From Hyphomicrobium sp. (GTDB lineage: Bacteria; Pseudomonadota; Alphaproteobacteria; Rhizobiales; Hyphomicrobiaceae), in the NCBI GenBank assembly GCA_017512425.1, contig JAFWGI010000002.1, positions 124,001-188,000 of the forward strand: a DNA stretch of 64,000 nt. The letters run 5' to 3'. Positions 46,298-56,035 of the stretch are shown here, one piece after another. The notes beneath the pieces were generated by a model. The model had not been told where the DNA came from. It was given only the letters and a program-made list of their open reading frames with translations, and did not search any database. Each line of letters opens with the position of its first letter. Positions within the stretch are counted from its first letter, which is position 1. Both the position numbers and the translations under genes were made by a program.

Positions 46298-47452
46298 ATG
46301 GGTCAACGATTCGGACGTCCCGCGTTGCAGATTGATGGGGGGCAAGTGGGCGCCGCAGCACAAAAGCAATTGCCGCTCCGTCCTGCAGGGCCGGACACGG
46401 TCCGCGCGTTGCTGGCCTGGTACGACGCGGAACGGCGCGATCTGCCGTGGCGCTATGGCCCGCGCAAAAAAGCCGATCCCTATCGTGTCTGGCTGTCGGA
46501 AATCATGCTGCAGCAGACGACGGTCAAAGCCGTCATTCCGTATTTCGAAAAATTCGTCGCCCGCTGGCCAACGGTTCGCGACTTGGCCGCGGCACAGGAA
46601 GAGACGGTCCTGCAAATGTGGGCGGGGCTTGGGTACTACTCGCGCGCGCGGAACTTGAAAAAATGCGCCGACGCGATCGTTCGCGATCACGACGGCGCGT
46701 TTCCGTCGAACGAAACCGCACTCAACACGCTGCCGGGTATTGGTCCGTACACTGCCGCTGCCATCGCCGCGATTGCGTTTGGCGAAAAAGCAACGCCGGT
46801 CGATGGCAACGTCGAGCGCGTCATCGCGCGGCTGTTCGATGTCCGAACGCCGTTGCCACTCGCCAAGCCCGAGATCAAGCATCTGGCAGCAACGTTGACG
46901 CCATCACGCCGCGCTGGCGATTTCGCGCAGGCGATGATGGATCTCGGCAGCTCGATCTGCACGCCGAAGCGGCCATCATGCTTGATGTGTCCGCTGCAAC
47001 AGGACTGCGCCGCCAACGCCCACGGCACGGCCGAAACGCTGCCGCTCAAATTGCCAAAGGGCGTCCGCCCCGTGCGCAAAGGCATCGCATTCCTCGTGAT
47101 GCGCGAAGACGGCTCCGTGCTGCTGCGTAAGCGGCCCGAAGCGGGATTGCTCGGCAACATGCTCGAAGTGCCGTCGACCGCGTGGGCGGACGCATTGCCC
47201 GCGCGGAAGGAAGCGCTGCGGGCCGCACCCGTTTCCGCGCAATGGTGGGCGCTTCCCGGCGAGGTCGTGCACGTCTTCACGCATTTTAGGCTAGAGATAA
47301 CGGTCTATCGCGCCCTCGTCGCCGAAGACGCAACGCTGACGCTTTGGGCCGAGCCTGAGCGCTGCCGCTGGGTCAAACGCCGCGATTTGCACGGCGAAGC
47401 GCTGCCAAGCGTCATGCGCAAGATTATCGCGCACGGCCTCAAGGACGATTGA
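46298..47452 (+). CDS. mutY: A/G-specific adenine glycosylase
   Basis: A 384-residue DNA repair enzyme removing adenine opposite 8-oxoguanine. The Glu in EIMLQQTTVKAVIPYF, helix-hairpin-helix LPGIGPYTAAAIAAIAF and catalytic Asp in PVDGNVERVIARLF are present. The iron-sulfur loop C-x6-C-x2-C-x5-C (CTPKRPSCLMCPLQQDC) is complete, and a NUDIX-like C-terminal domain (about 240-380) reads 8-oxoG. ATG 46298 has an AGAGGA site 8 bases upstream. It is convergent with ccrM. Confidence 0.97.
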   Translation: MGQRFGRPALQIDGGQVGAAAQKQLPLRPAGPDTVRALLAWYDAERRDLPWRYGPRKKADPYRVWLSEIMLQQTTVKAVIPYFEKFVARWPTVRDLAAAQEETVLQMWAGLGYYSRARNLKKCADAIVRDHDGAFPSNETALNTLPGIGPYTAAAIAAIAFGEKATPVDGNVERVIARLFDVRTPLPLAKPEIKHLAATLTPSRRAGDFAQAMMDLGSSICTPKRPSCLMCPLQQDCAANAHGTAETLPLKLPKGVRPVRKGIAFLVMREDGSVLLRKRPEAGLLGNMLEVPSTAWADALPARKEALRAAPVSAQWWALPGEVVHVFTHFRLEITVYRALVAEDATLTLWAEPERCRWVKRRDLHGEALPSVMRKIIAHGLKDD

Positions 47453-47478
47453 CGACAGACGATCGAAGTCCGGCGCGT

Positions 47479-48789
<1,311 letters not shown>

Positions 48790-49422
48790 TCAGAGCAATC
48801 CAAGCGCCAGTTGAACAGGCTTAAACGACCGGCGATGCAGGGCGCAAACGCCAAGCTTCGTGATTGCCGCTTGATGTTCCGGCGTGCCGTAACCTTTGTG
48901 GCGTTCAAAACCATAGCCCGGATAATCGCGCGCCATCGCCATCATGATGCGGTCGCGCGTAACCTTGGCGACGATCGAAGCTGCTGCGATCGACAAGCAC
49001 TTCGCGTCGCCTTTGACGATCGTCCGCGTCGCGACTGCCATGCGCGGCGCTTTGTTGCCGTCGATCAGCACCAGGCGTGGCTGCGATTTCAGCGCGGCAA
49101 CCGCTTCGCTCATCGCCCACAGCGTCGCGCCAAGAATGTTGTCACGGTCGATGCGGTCCAGTTCAGCAATGCCAACGCCGACGTCGGCAACTTTCATGAT
49201 GCGATTGTAGAGAAACGCGCGGCTGTCCTCGTCCATCGCCTTGCTGTCGTCGATGTTGTCGGGAATCCGCGCCGGATCGAGAATGACGGCCGCGGCAACG
49301 ACAGGTCCGGCCCATGGCCCGCGGCCAGCTTCATCGACGCCGGCGATCGGCGTCATGCCGAGCTGCAACTCGGCAGCTTCCAGCTCGAACGTCGGTTTGA
49401 TGCGCGAATCAGCAATCTTCAT
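48790..49422 (-). CDS. rnhB: Ribonuclease HII
   Basis: A 210-residue RNase HII that cuts at ribonucleotides misincorporated in DNA. The N-terminal motif GVDEAGRGPWAGPVVAAAVIL holds the catalytic Asp-Glu pair; LVLIDGNKAP and AAASIVAKVTRDRIM carry the others, and GYGTPEHQAAI is the conserved C-terminal loop. The start at 49422 (MKIADSRIK) is 33 bases after the radical SAM gene, suggesting co-transcription. The order ccrM-rnhB with a radical SAM gene is common in Rhizobiales. Confidence 0.96.
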   Translation of the reverse strand: MKIADSRIKPTFELEAAELQLGMTPIAGVDEAGRGPWAGPVVAAAVILDPARIPDNIDDSKAMDEDSRAFLYNRIMKVADVGVGIAELDRIDRDNILGATLWAMSEAVAALKSQPRLVLIDGNKAPRMAVATRTIVKGDAKCLSIAAASIVAKVTRDRIMMAMARDYPGYGFERHKGYGTPEHQAAITKLGVCALHRRSFKPVQLALGLL

Positions 49423-49454
49423 GGTCCGCAGGATTACTGCGGCCGATGCGCCTG

Positions 49455-50591
49455 TCAAAAGAGCGCGAGCTGTTGTCCCCTGCTTGCAGGCCGCACAAAC
49501 AAATCGGTCCGCGCCTTCAGACGCTCGCTTTCGAGACCGAGCCGCTTGCGTGCCAGTTTGAAGCGCGTCGCGATTTGCTCGGCATAGGGGCCGCTGCCGC
49601 GTTGTCTGAGGCCAAACTCGGCGACGTAATCCTTGCCGCCGTGCATCGATTGCAACAGGCCGATGACGCGTTTGGTGCGATCGGGAAATTCCTCCGCCAG
49701 CCACTCGCGAAACAGGTCTTTGATTTCGAGCGGCAGGCGCAACATGACGTAACCCGCATCGCGGGCGCCAGCGTCACGCGCGTTTTCAAGAATGCCTTCG
49801 ATCTCGTGATCGGTCAGACCTGGAATGACCGGTGCAACCATGACCGTCACCGGAATACCCGCCGCCGTCAGTTGCCGGATGGCGTCGAGGCGTCGCGATG
49901 GCGTTGCCGCGCGCGGCTCCATCGCGCGTGCGACATGGCGATCAAGCGACGTGACCGAAATCGCAACCTTCGCCAATCCTTCAGCCGCCATCGGCGCGAG
50001 GATATCGATATCGCGTGTGACGAGCGCCGACTTGGTCACGATACCTACTGGGTGTTTCGCTTCGGCGAGCACTTCCAGAATACCGCGCGTAATCCGCCGC
50101 TCGCGCTCGATCGGCTGATACGGATCTGTGTTCGCGCCAAGCGCGATCATCTGCGGCTGGTAGCGTGGCGCCGACAGCTCCGCGCGCAGCAGCTCGGCCG
50201 CATTCGATTTGGCATAGAGAATCGTTTCGAAATCGAGGCCAGCGGAGTGCCCGAGATAGCAATGCGTCGGCCGGGCGTAGCAATAGACGCAGCCGTGTTC
50301 GCATCCCCGGTATGGATTGATCGAGCGGTCGAACGAAATGTCGGGACTGTCGTTGCGGGCGATGATCGTGCGCGTTGCGTCCTCGCGCACTTCGGTCTTG
50401 AAGGCTTCGAGCGTGCCGAGGCTCTCCCAGCCGTCATCGGTGGCTTCGACCGCGTCGCGCTCAAAACGGCCGCTGGCGTTCGATCGTGCGCCGCGCCCAC
50501 GCCGCCGGTCGGCCAGAACGACTTTGTGCGGCTGTGGCGGCTGCGGCTCAGCATCGTCGTCAAATGGAATGTCGATGTCGGCGTCGCCCAT
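49455..50591 (-). CDS. PA0069-family radical SAM protein
   Basis: A 378-residue radical SAM protein. The cluster motif C-x3-C-x2-C is in NPYRGCEHGCVYCYARP (about residues 99-115), followed by GHSAGLDFET. Downstream are VTKSALVTRDIDIL and VMVAPVIPGLTDHEIEGIL typical of the spore-photolyase-like/PA0069 group. Its reaction is not known. An arginine- and proline-rich N-terminus (about 60 residues) precedes the domain. It precedes rnhB by 33 bases and is divergent from the glycosyltransferase gene. Confidence 0.9.
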   Translation of the reverse strand: MGDADIDIPFDDDAEPQPPQPHKVVLADRRRGRGARSNASGRFERDAVEATDDGWESLGTLEAFKTEVREDATRTIIARNDSPDISFDRSINPYRGCEHGCVYCYARPTHCYLGHSAGLDFETILYAKSNAAELLRAELSAPRYQPQMIALGANTDPYQPIERERRITRGILEVLAEAKHPVGIVTKSALVTRDIDILAPMAAEGLAKVAISVTSLDRHVARAMEPRAATPSRRLDAIRQLTAAGIPVTVMVAPVIPGLTDHEIEGILENARDAGARDAGYVMLRLPLEIKDLFREWLAEEFPDRTKRVIGLLQSMHGGKDYVAEFGLRQRGSGPYAEQIATRFKLARKRLGLESERLKARTDLFVRPASRGQQLALF

Positions 50592-50718
50592 ATCTCGAAC
50601 GTACCACGCGCACAAGAACAAAGAAAGAACAATTCTGGGGCTATGCCAGCGCTCATATGCCTGTTGTGCAAAGCAGCAGGTTGTGACGAACTACGCTCGA
50701 TCAACACAGGATCGGGCC

Positions 50719-51426
50719 ATGATTTCTGTCATCATCCCAGCATTGAACGCCGAGCGTCATTTGCCCGCGACGTTGACCGCCTTGGTCCCGCCGGCCGTCA
50801 CCGGCGTCGTCCGCGAGGTCATTGTCGTCGATGGCGGGTCGCATGATCGGACGCGGCAGATCGCAGAATTGTCGGGTGCCGATATCATCCTGTCGGAACC
50901 GGGCCGTGGCTCTCAGCTTGCGCAAGGGGCAGCCCGCGCGCGCTTCCCGTGGCTGCTGTTTCTGCACGCCGATACCGTGCTCGAAGACGGCTGGGAGCGT
51001 GAAACCGTCGATTTCATTCACCGCGTCGATGTCGGCGAACATCCGCGCGCGGCCGCGGCGTTCCGTTTCAAGATCGACGATAAAGGTCCGGCCCCGCGCG
51101 TCCTCGAAGCGATCGTGCGCGCACGATGCTCTCTTTTGAAAGTGCCGGACGGCGATCAAGGTCTGCTCGTGTCGCGGCGCCTGTTCGACGAAGTCGGCGG
51201 ATACAAGGCCCTGCCGGTCATGGAGGACGTTGATATCGTCCGCCGCTTAGGCCGCAAACGCATCGCAATCCTGCGCGCCGACGCGACGATTTCCGCCGAG
51301 CGCTACCGCCGCGACGGGTACCTGTCGCGCATTCTGCGCAATCAGACGTGCCGGGCGATGTTCCATGCCGGCCTGCCGATCACGACGATCTCGCGTCTCT
51401 ACGGCAACGCCAAACCGGCCGGTTGA
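50719..51426 (+). CDS. GT2-like glycosyltransferase, TIGR04283 type
   Basis: A 235-residue family 2 glycosyltransferase. It opens MISVIIPALNAERHLPATL, has the nucleotide-sugar region VIVVDGGSHDRTRQIAE, and the Asp-x-Asp-like element FLHADTVLEDGW; a late LPVMEDVDIVRRLGR is typical of the TIGR04283 subgroup. No membrane helix is seen. The product is unknown; relatives lie beside DUF2064 partners, which are absent here. The start at 50719 is fixed by the conserved N-terminus. Confidence 0.88.
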   Translation: MISVIIPALNAERHLPATLTALVPPAVTGVVREVIVVDGGSHDRTRQIAELSGADIILSEPGRGSQLAQGAARARFPWLLFLHADTVLEDGWERETVDFIHRVDVGEHPRAAAAFRFKIDDKGPAPRVLEAIVRARCSLLKVPDGDQGLLVSRRLFDEVGGYKALPVMEDVDIVRRLGRKRIAILRADATISAERYRRDGYLSRILRNQTCRAMFHAGLPITTISRLYGNAKPAG

Positions 51427-51435
51427 TTTCCTGCG

Positions 51436-51975
51436 TCAACCGTCGCCGTGCTCTTGCAGGCGCGGCATGATCTCGACGAGATTGCACGGCAAATGCCGGG
51501 CATCGAGCTGATACTGCAGAATGCCGTCCCACGCATCGCGGCACGCACCGGGCGATCCCGGCAAGCAGAAAATGTACGTGCCGCGCGCGACGCCAGCGCA
51601 CGCCCGCGACTGGATCGTCGATGTCGCGACCTTCTGATACGAGATCATGTGAAAAAGCGCCGAGAAGCCGTCCATCTCCTTCTCGAAGAGCGGGCGAATG
51701 GCTTCCGGCGTCACGTCACGGCCGGTGAAGCCGGTGCCTCCCGTCGTGATCACGCAATCGATTGCCGGATCGTCGATCCACTTTTCGACCTTCGCGCGGA
51801 TTGCCATCAGGTCGTCTTTGACAAGCGCCCGTGCGCCGACCTCATGACCGGCTTTCGTGATTAGCTCGACGAGCAAATTGCCGCTTTTGTCTTCTTCGGC
51901 GGTGCGCGTGTCCGACATCGTCAGCAACGCGATGCGCACCGGAATGAAGACGCGGCTTTGATCGATACCAGGCAT
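51436..51975 (-). CDS. moaB: Molybdenum cofactor biosynthesis protein B
   Basis: A 179-residue MoaB/MogA-fold protein of the molybdopterin pathway, which adenylates molybdopterin or supports metal insertion. The molybdopterin-binding loop TTGGTGFTGRDVTPEA is intact, as is FCLPGSPGACRDAWDGIL. It is convergent with the glycosyltransferase gene at a 9-base gap. No other moa or mog gene is in the window. Confidence 0.94.
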   Translation of the reverse strand: MPGIDQSRVFIPVRIALLTMSDTRTAEEDKSGNLLVELITKAGHEVGARALVKDDLMAIRAKVEKWIDDPAIDCVITTGGTGFTGRDVTPEAIRPLFEKEMDGFSALFHMISYQKVATSTIQSRACAGVARGTYIFCLPGSPGACRDAWDGILQYQLDARHLPCNLVEIMPRLQEHGDG

Positions 51976-52062
51976 GTCGCATCATCCTCACGTCGATTTG
52001 CACGACGCAAGGATGACCCGTACAGCGCGTTGCGTCCAGACCCGCTCGGTTCGAAGCTCGGA

Positions 52063-52575
52063 TCAGGCCGCCGCCAGCGACCCCTCGCGCGTTGCGCGCG
52101 CGGCCGAAACAGGCACGCAAACATCGGCGCGCGCCTTCGCGTCGTCGTGCCGGCGCGGATCGTCGAGATAAATCGTCACGATTGGGCGGCGATCATCGAC
52201 CTTAAGGTCGCGCGGTGCTGCAAAACCGCTGTGCAAATTTGCCAGCGAGTTGCGCAGCAGATCGTAGCTCGCGACGTGGCGCGTGCGGGCGTAGGGGCCA
52301 CCCGGCAACGTAATCAGTCCGAGCTCCCGCAGCGCGCGCTCGTCGATCAGCGGCGACGTTTCAATGCAGGCGTCATAGCGGCAGTTGTCGGCGCCAACGC
52401 GAAGAGGATTATCGCGCGCCAGTCCATAGGCACGGCCGGCCGGTGCACCCGTGCCGCACTTCGCGTACCATGCAAAGAGTTTCGACCACGCCTCCGGAAT
52501 CGTAGCGTCGTACGGTCCCGTGAGCCGCAAATAAACCAGGCGTGTAGGTCGCAAATAAACGAGGCCGCTACTCAT
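52063..52575 (-). CDS. GyrI-like small-molecule-binding protein
   Basis: A 170-residue stand-alone GyrI-like (AraC effector-binding) domain. Features are LVYLRLTGPYDATIPEAWSKLF, the middle YDACIETSP and GLITLPGGPYARTRHVASYD, and the C-terminal RPIVTIYLDDP. Such proteins bind small ligands or inhibit gyrase; no DNA-binding domain is present. The chosen start is ATG 52575. A short duplicated phrase (V-Y-L-R) near the N-terminus is odd. Family is fairly sure, ligand unknown. Confidence 0.78.
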   Translation of the reverse strand: MSSGLVYLRPTRLVYLRLTGPYDATIPEAWSKLFAWYAKCGTGAPAGRAYGLARDNPLRVGADNCRYDACIETSPLIDERALRELGLITLPGGPYARTRHVASYDLLRNSLANLHSGFAAPRDLKVDDRRPIVTIYLDDPRRHDDAKARADVCVPVSAARATREGSLAAA

Positions 52576-52739
52576 GTCTGAAAATTCTCTTCCGCATTTG
52601 TCGAAACTCAACATGATGCGAACCTACGCCGCCGAATGCGATCGAACTTTTAAGCGGGTCTCTAAAATTGTAAGAACATGCCGATCAAAGGCCGTATGAC
52701 GCCGACTGATCGCTCAGACGGTAAAAAAAATTGTAAGCG

Positions 52740-53618
52740 TCATCCTTTCAGCCGCGTTTGGATTTGCAGAAGATCGTGCCACGCCAGTTGTTTCGCGGCT
52801 GGCGTGCGCAGCAAATACGCAGGATGCAATGTCGCGATGGCCGGCAACTTTAAGTTGCCGATCGTGATCTCGCGCCACTTTCCGCGCAATCGCATGATGC
52901 CTTCGGCGACGCTGAAAACCTCTTTGGCGGCCGATCCGCCGAGCGCGACGATGAACTCCGGCTTCACCAATTCAATCTGTCGTTCCAGGAACGGCCGGCA
53001 TGCAAGTGCTTCTTGCGGCGTCGGCGTGCGGTTACCGGGCGGCCGCCAATAGACGACATTGGTAATGTGAACATCGCCTTCACCAAGTCCGATGGCTGCG
53101 AGCATTCTGTCGAGCAACTGACCGGCACGGCCGACGAACGGCTTACCGGCGATATCTTCGTCCCGGCCCGGTGCCTCGCCGATCAGCATCAGTCGCGCCT
53201 GCGCCGCGCCGCGATAGAAGCAGAGGTTGCTCGCCGTCGCTTTGAGACTACAGCCGTCGAACGCCGCGAGCGCCGCCTGCAACGCGTCGAGCGACGTTGC
53301 CGATCGCGCGGCACGGCGCGCATCGGTTTCGGCTTCGCTCGGCGCCAGCGGGGTCTGCGGGCGTGGCCGCACATCGGCGCGCGCTGGTTCAGGTCTCTGT
53401 GCCGGCAGCAGCGGCGACGGCTGTGTTTCCGGCTGCCGATACTCGCCCCGCGCACCGTCGGACGCCGGCCGATCCGGCCATGCAAAGCCCTGCCCGGGCG
53501 CCGATGGTCCGCGCGCCAGCCAATCGACCGGTTCTGGATCGAGCGCCGCGTCGACACCCATCGATCGATACCAATCGAGCAGGCCGAGCACTTCTGAAAT
53601 ATCACGCGTCTCTGTCAT
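52740..53618 (-). CDS. Uracil-DNA glycosylase, family 4-like
   Basis: A 292-residue UDG superfamily protein. The water-activating motif is in LIGEAPGRDEDIAGKPFVGRAGQLLDRML (near residue 146), and the DNA-binding loop is ATLHPAYLLR. About 100 variable, proline- and arginine-rich residues precede it. It would remove uracil from DNA. Of the four cysteines that hold the iron-sulfur cluster in thermophilic family 4 enzymes only two have counterparts (DGC-SLK and LAC-RPF); the others are replaced, e.g. Trp in VVYWRPPGNR. The start at 53618 is the best fit. It is divergent from the ETF-QO gene. Confidence 0.88.
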   Translation of the reverse strand: MTETRDISEVLGLLDWYRSMGVDAALDPEPVDWLARGPSAPGQGFAWPDRPASDGARGEYRQPETQPSPLLPAQRPEPARADVRPRPQTPLAPSEAETDARRAARSATSLDALQAALAAFDGCSLKATASNLCFYRGAAQARLMLIGEAPGRDEDIAGKPFVGRAGQLLDRMLAAIGLGEGDVHITNVVYWRPPGNRTPTPQEALACRPFLERQIELVKPEFIVALGGSAAKEVFSVAEGIMRLRGKWREITIGNLKLPAIATLHPAYLLRTPAAKQLAWHDLLQIQTRLKG

Positions 53619-53775
53619 CGGCGGCGACACTAGGCAACTCTCGCTCGATTTGCACGTTTTGCGTCCGATCGCCGTGTCGAACGCCATCTCAAGCGGCAAA
53701 CCGGCGTCTTGACGGGTGGGCGCCTGCCACCTAATCCGAAATTAGAACTCAGCCGCTGAAATCTTGAGGTTTTGA

Positions 53776-55458
53776 ATGGCAACGAACGCCGCCGAATTGC
53801 CGCCGCGGGAAGCAATGGACTTCGACGTCGTCATCGTCGGTGCGGGGCCATCGGGGTTATCGGCTGCGATCCGCCTCAAGCAGCTGGCTGCGGAAGCCGG
53901 TTCTGAAATCTCTGTCGTCGTCCTCGAAAAGGGGTCGGAAGTCGGCGCGCACATTTTATCTGGCGCTGTTATCGATCCGATCGGCCTGAACCGGCTGATC
54001 CCCGACTGGAAGGACAAAGGCGCGCCGATCGACACCGAAGTGACCGACGACGTGTTTCTCGTGCTCGGTCCCGAAGGCGACATGAAGCTGCCGAACTGGC
54101 CGATGCCGCCGTTGATGAAAAATCATGGCAACTACATCGTCAGCCTCGGCGCGGTGTGCAAATGGCTCGGCGAGCAGGCGACAGAACTTGGCGTCGAAAT
54201 CTACCCGGGCTTTGCCGCAAGCGAAGTCCTTTATGATGAAAAGGGCGCCGTCGTCGGTGTTGCGACCGGCGACATGGGTGTCAGCCGCGAAGGCGAACCC
54301 CTCGACAGCTTCGTGCGCGGCATGGAATTGCGCGGCAAATACACGCTGATCTGTGAAGGCGCGCGCGGATCACTCTCGAAACAGCTCATCAAGAGATTCG
54401 ATCTCGCCAAAGGGCACGAGCCGCAAAAGTACGGCATCGGCCTCAAGGAGCTTTGGCAGGTCAAAGCCGAGAAGCATCAGCGCGGCCTCGTGCAGCACTC
54501 CTTCGGCTGGCCGCTTGGCAATTCGGTCGGCGGCGGCTCGTTCCTCTATCACTATGGCGACAACCTCGTCTCCGTTGGCTTCGTCGTGCACTTGAACTAC
54601 GAAAACCCGTATCTGTCGCCGTATGACGAGTTCCAGCGCTTCAAGACCCATCCGCGCATCCGCGATGTCTTCGAGGGCGGCAAGCGTATCGGATACGGCG
54701 CCCGCGCCATCACCGAAGGCGGCTGGCAATCGATGCCCGATTTGACGTTCCCAGGCGGCGCGCTGCTCGGTTGCGCGGCAGGCATGGTCAATCTTCCGCG
54801 CATCAAGGGTAGCCACAACGCGATGCTGTCGGGTATCGCCGCCGCCGAAGCCGCGTTCGCAGCGATCGGCGACGGCCGTTCGCACGACAGGCTGCCTGAC
54901 TACGAGGCAACGGTCCGCGACGGCGAGATCGGCCTCGATCTCCGGCAAGTGCGCAACATGAAGCCGTACTGGTCACGGTTCGGCACGGCGGCCGGTGTCG
55001 CGCTCGGCGGCGTCGATCTGTGGCTCAACACGCTACTGCCGTCGATTGGCCTCGGCTACACGCTGAAGCACGGCAAGACCGATGCCGAGGCGACCGGCAA
55101 GGCCCGCAAGTTCAAGCCGATCGATTATCCGCGTCCCGACGGCAAGCTGACCTTTGACAAGCTGACCAACGTGTCCTTCTCGGCGACCAATCACGAAGAA
55201 AATCAGCCCGTGCATTTGGTGCTGACCGATCCGGACATCCCGATCGACGTCAACTTGCCGGTCTATGCCGAACCGGCGCAGCGCTACTGCCCGGCTGGCG
55301 TCTATGAGATCGTTCGCGACAGCAACAACCATCCGCGGTTCCAGATCAACGCGCAGAACTGCGTCCACTGCAAAACCTGCGATATCAAAGACCCGAGCCA
55401 AAACATCACCTGGGTTTGCCCCGAAGGCGGCGGCGGCCCGAATTACTCTGGGATGTAG
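53776..55458 (+). CDS. Electron transfer flavoprotein-ubiquinone oxidoreductase
   Basis: A 560-residue ETF-QO that passes electrons from fatty-acid and amino-acid dehydrogenases to ubiquinone. The FAD-binding site is DVVIVGAGPSGLSAAIRLKQ (near residue 16), the middle carries the quinone-binding hydrophobic region, and the 4Fe-4S domain at the C-terminus has its cysteines in RYCPAG, NCVHCKTCDIKD and WVCPEGG. The enzyme ends GGGGPNYSGM, as in other Alphaproteobacteria. This end is repeated twice in the next 170 bases. It is divergent from the UDG gene. Confidence 0.97.
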   Translation: MATNAAELPPREAMDFDVVIVGAGPSGLSAAIRLKQLAAEAGSEISVVVLEKGSEVGAHILSGAVIDPIGLNRLIPDWKDKGAPIDTEVTDDVFLVLGPEGDMKLPNWPMPPLMKNHGNYIVSLGAVCKWLGEQATELGVEIYPGFAASEVLYDEKGAVVGVATGDMGVSREGEPLDSFVRGMELRGKYTLICEGARGSLSKQLIKRFDLAKGHEPQKYGIGLKELWQVKAEKHQRGLVQHSFGWPLGNSVGGGSFLYHYGDNLVSVGFVVHLNYENPYLSPYDEFQRFKTHPRIRDVFEGGKRIGYGARAITEGGWQSMPDLTFPGGALLGCAAGMVNLPRIKGSHNAMLSGIAAAEAAFAAIGDGRSHDRLPDYEATVRDGEIGLDLRQVRNMKPYWSRFGTAAGVALGGVDLWLNTLLPSIGLGYTLKHGKTDAEATGKARKFKPIDYPRPDGKLTFDKLTNVSFSATNHEENQPVHLVLTDPDIPIDVNLPVYAEPAQRYCPAGVYEIVRDSNNHPRFQINAQNCVHCKTCDIKDPSQNITWVCPEGGGGPNYSGM

Positions 55459-55725
55459 ACAAAGGACTTGGCGCCGCCGACGCCTTCAAAATAATGAGCA
55501 GGCGGCGGGGGCCCGAATTACTCTGGGATGTGAGCCGCCTTCTCGCCGCTTGCGGCCGGCTCCGCGCCAGCGGAGTCGCAAGCGGCCACGCAAAACTTCG
55601 GCGGCGGCCCGAATTACTCGGGCATGTGAGCCGCCGCCTTCTTGGCAGCTTGCGGCCGGCTCCGTGCGACTCCTTAGAAGTCCCCTCTTGGGGACAGCGT
55701 CGCAAGCGGCCATGAAAAACGGCAA
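55426..55725 (+). repeat. In-frame copies of the ETF-QO 3' end with hairpins
   Basis: The last codons of the ETF-QO gene recur at 55501-55533 and 55600-55629, both in the same reading frame as the gene (copy spacing 75 and 99 bases) and both ending in TGA. The encoded end GGGPNYSGM is unchanged; copy 3 differs by synonymous changes (TCT to TCG, GGG to GGC). Copies 2 and 3 also share TGAGCCGCC, GCTTGCGGCCGGCTCCG and GTCGCAAGCGGCCA downstream, each able to fold into a hairpin. Thus two tandem units of about 96 and 120 bases follow the real gene. Confidence 0.9.
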
Positions 55726-56035
55726 TGGTGAACGTAAACTTTAGCATCATGCCGATTACAGCCACGCCGCCGTCCGACCCGTACAGTTCCGTAGCTGTGG
55801 ACAAATACCGCACGCCGTTGCGACGCGTTCGAACGGCAGCATTTACGGCAGATCAGACACTTGGTTATTGGCCGCGTGACGACAATGCACAGCGTGGTTG
55901 CCTTGCATTCCTCTATATTGCCGTCGCTTGCCGGTTTTTAATGGAAAGCGTGTCGCCAACCGCGCAATTTGTTTGCTAGGGTTGCAGCGAACCACCCCCT
56001 CGGCTGATAGACGGCAATTACAAGGAACGCACGGG
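55726..56035. other. Leader of the TPR protein gene
   Basis: These 310 bases separate the repeat region from the TPR gene. A frame of 84 codons starting at 55725 has no ribosome site and no recognisable product. The start codon of the TPR gene has AAGGA 11 bases upstream. I see no further structure. Confidence 0.5.

Noticed and set aside
52620..52735. Partial inverted repeat with an A-run near 52690-52730, looked at as the terminator of the UDG gene.
   Set aside because: In the direction of the UDG gene the T-run comes before the hairpin, so it cannot work as an intrinsic terminator.
55725..55979. An 84-codon open frame after the ETF-QO repeats.
   Set aside because: No ribosome site, no domain and a composition unlike coding sequence in this genome.
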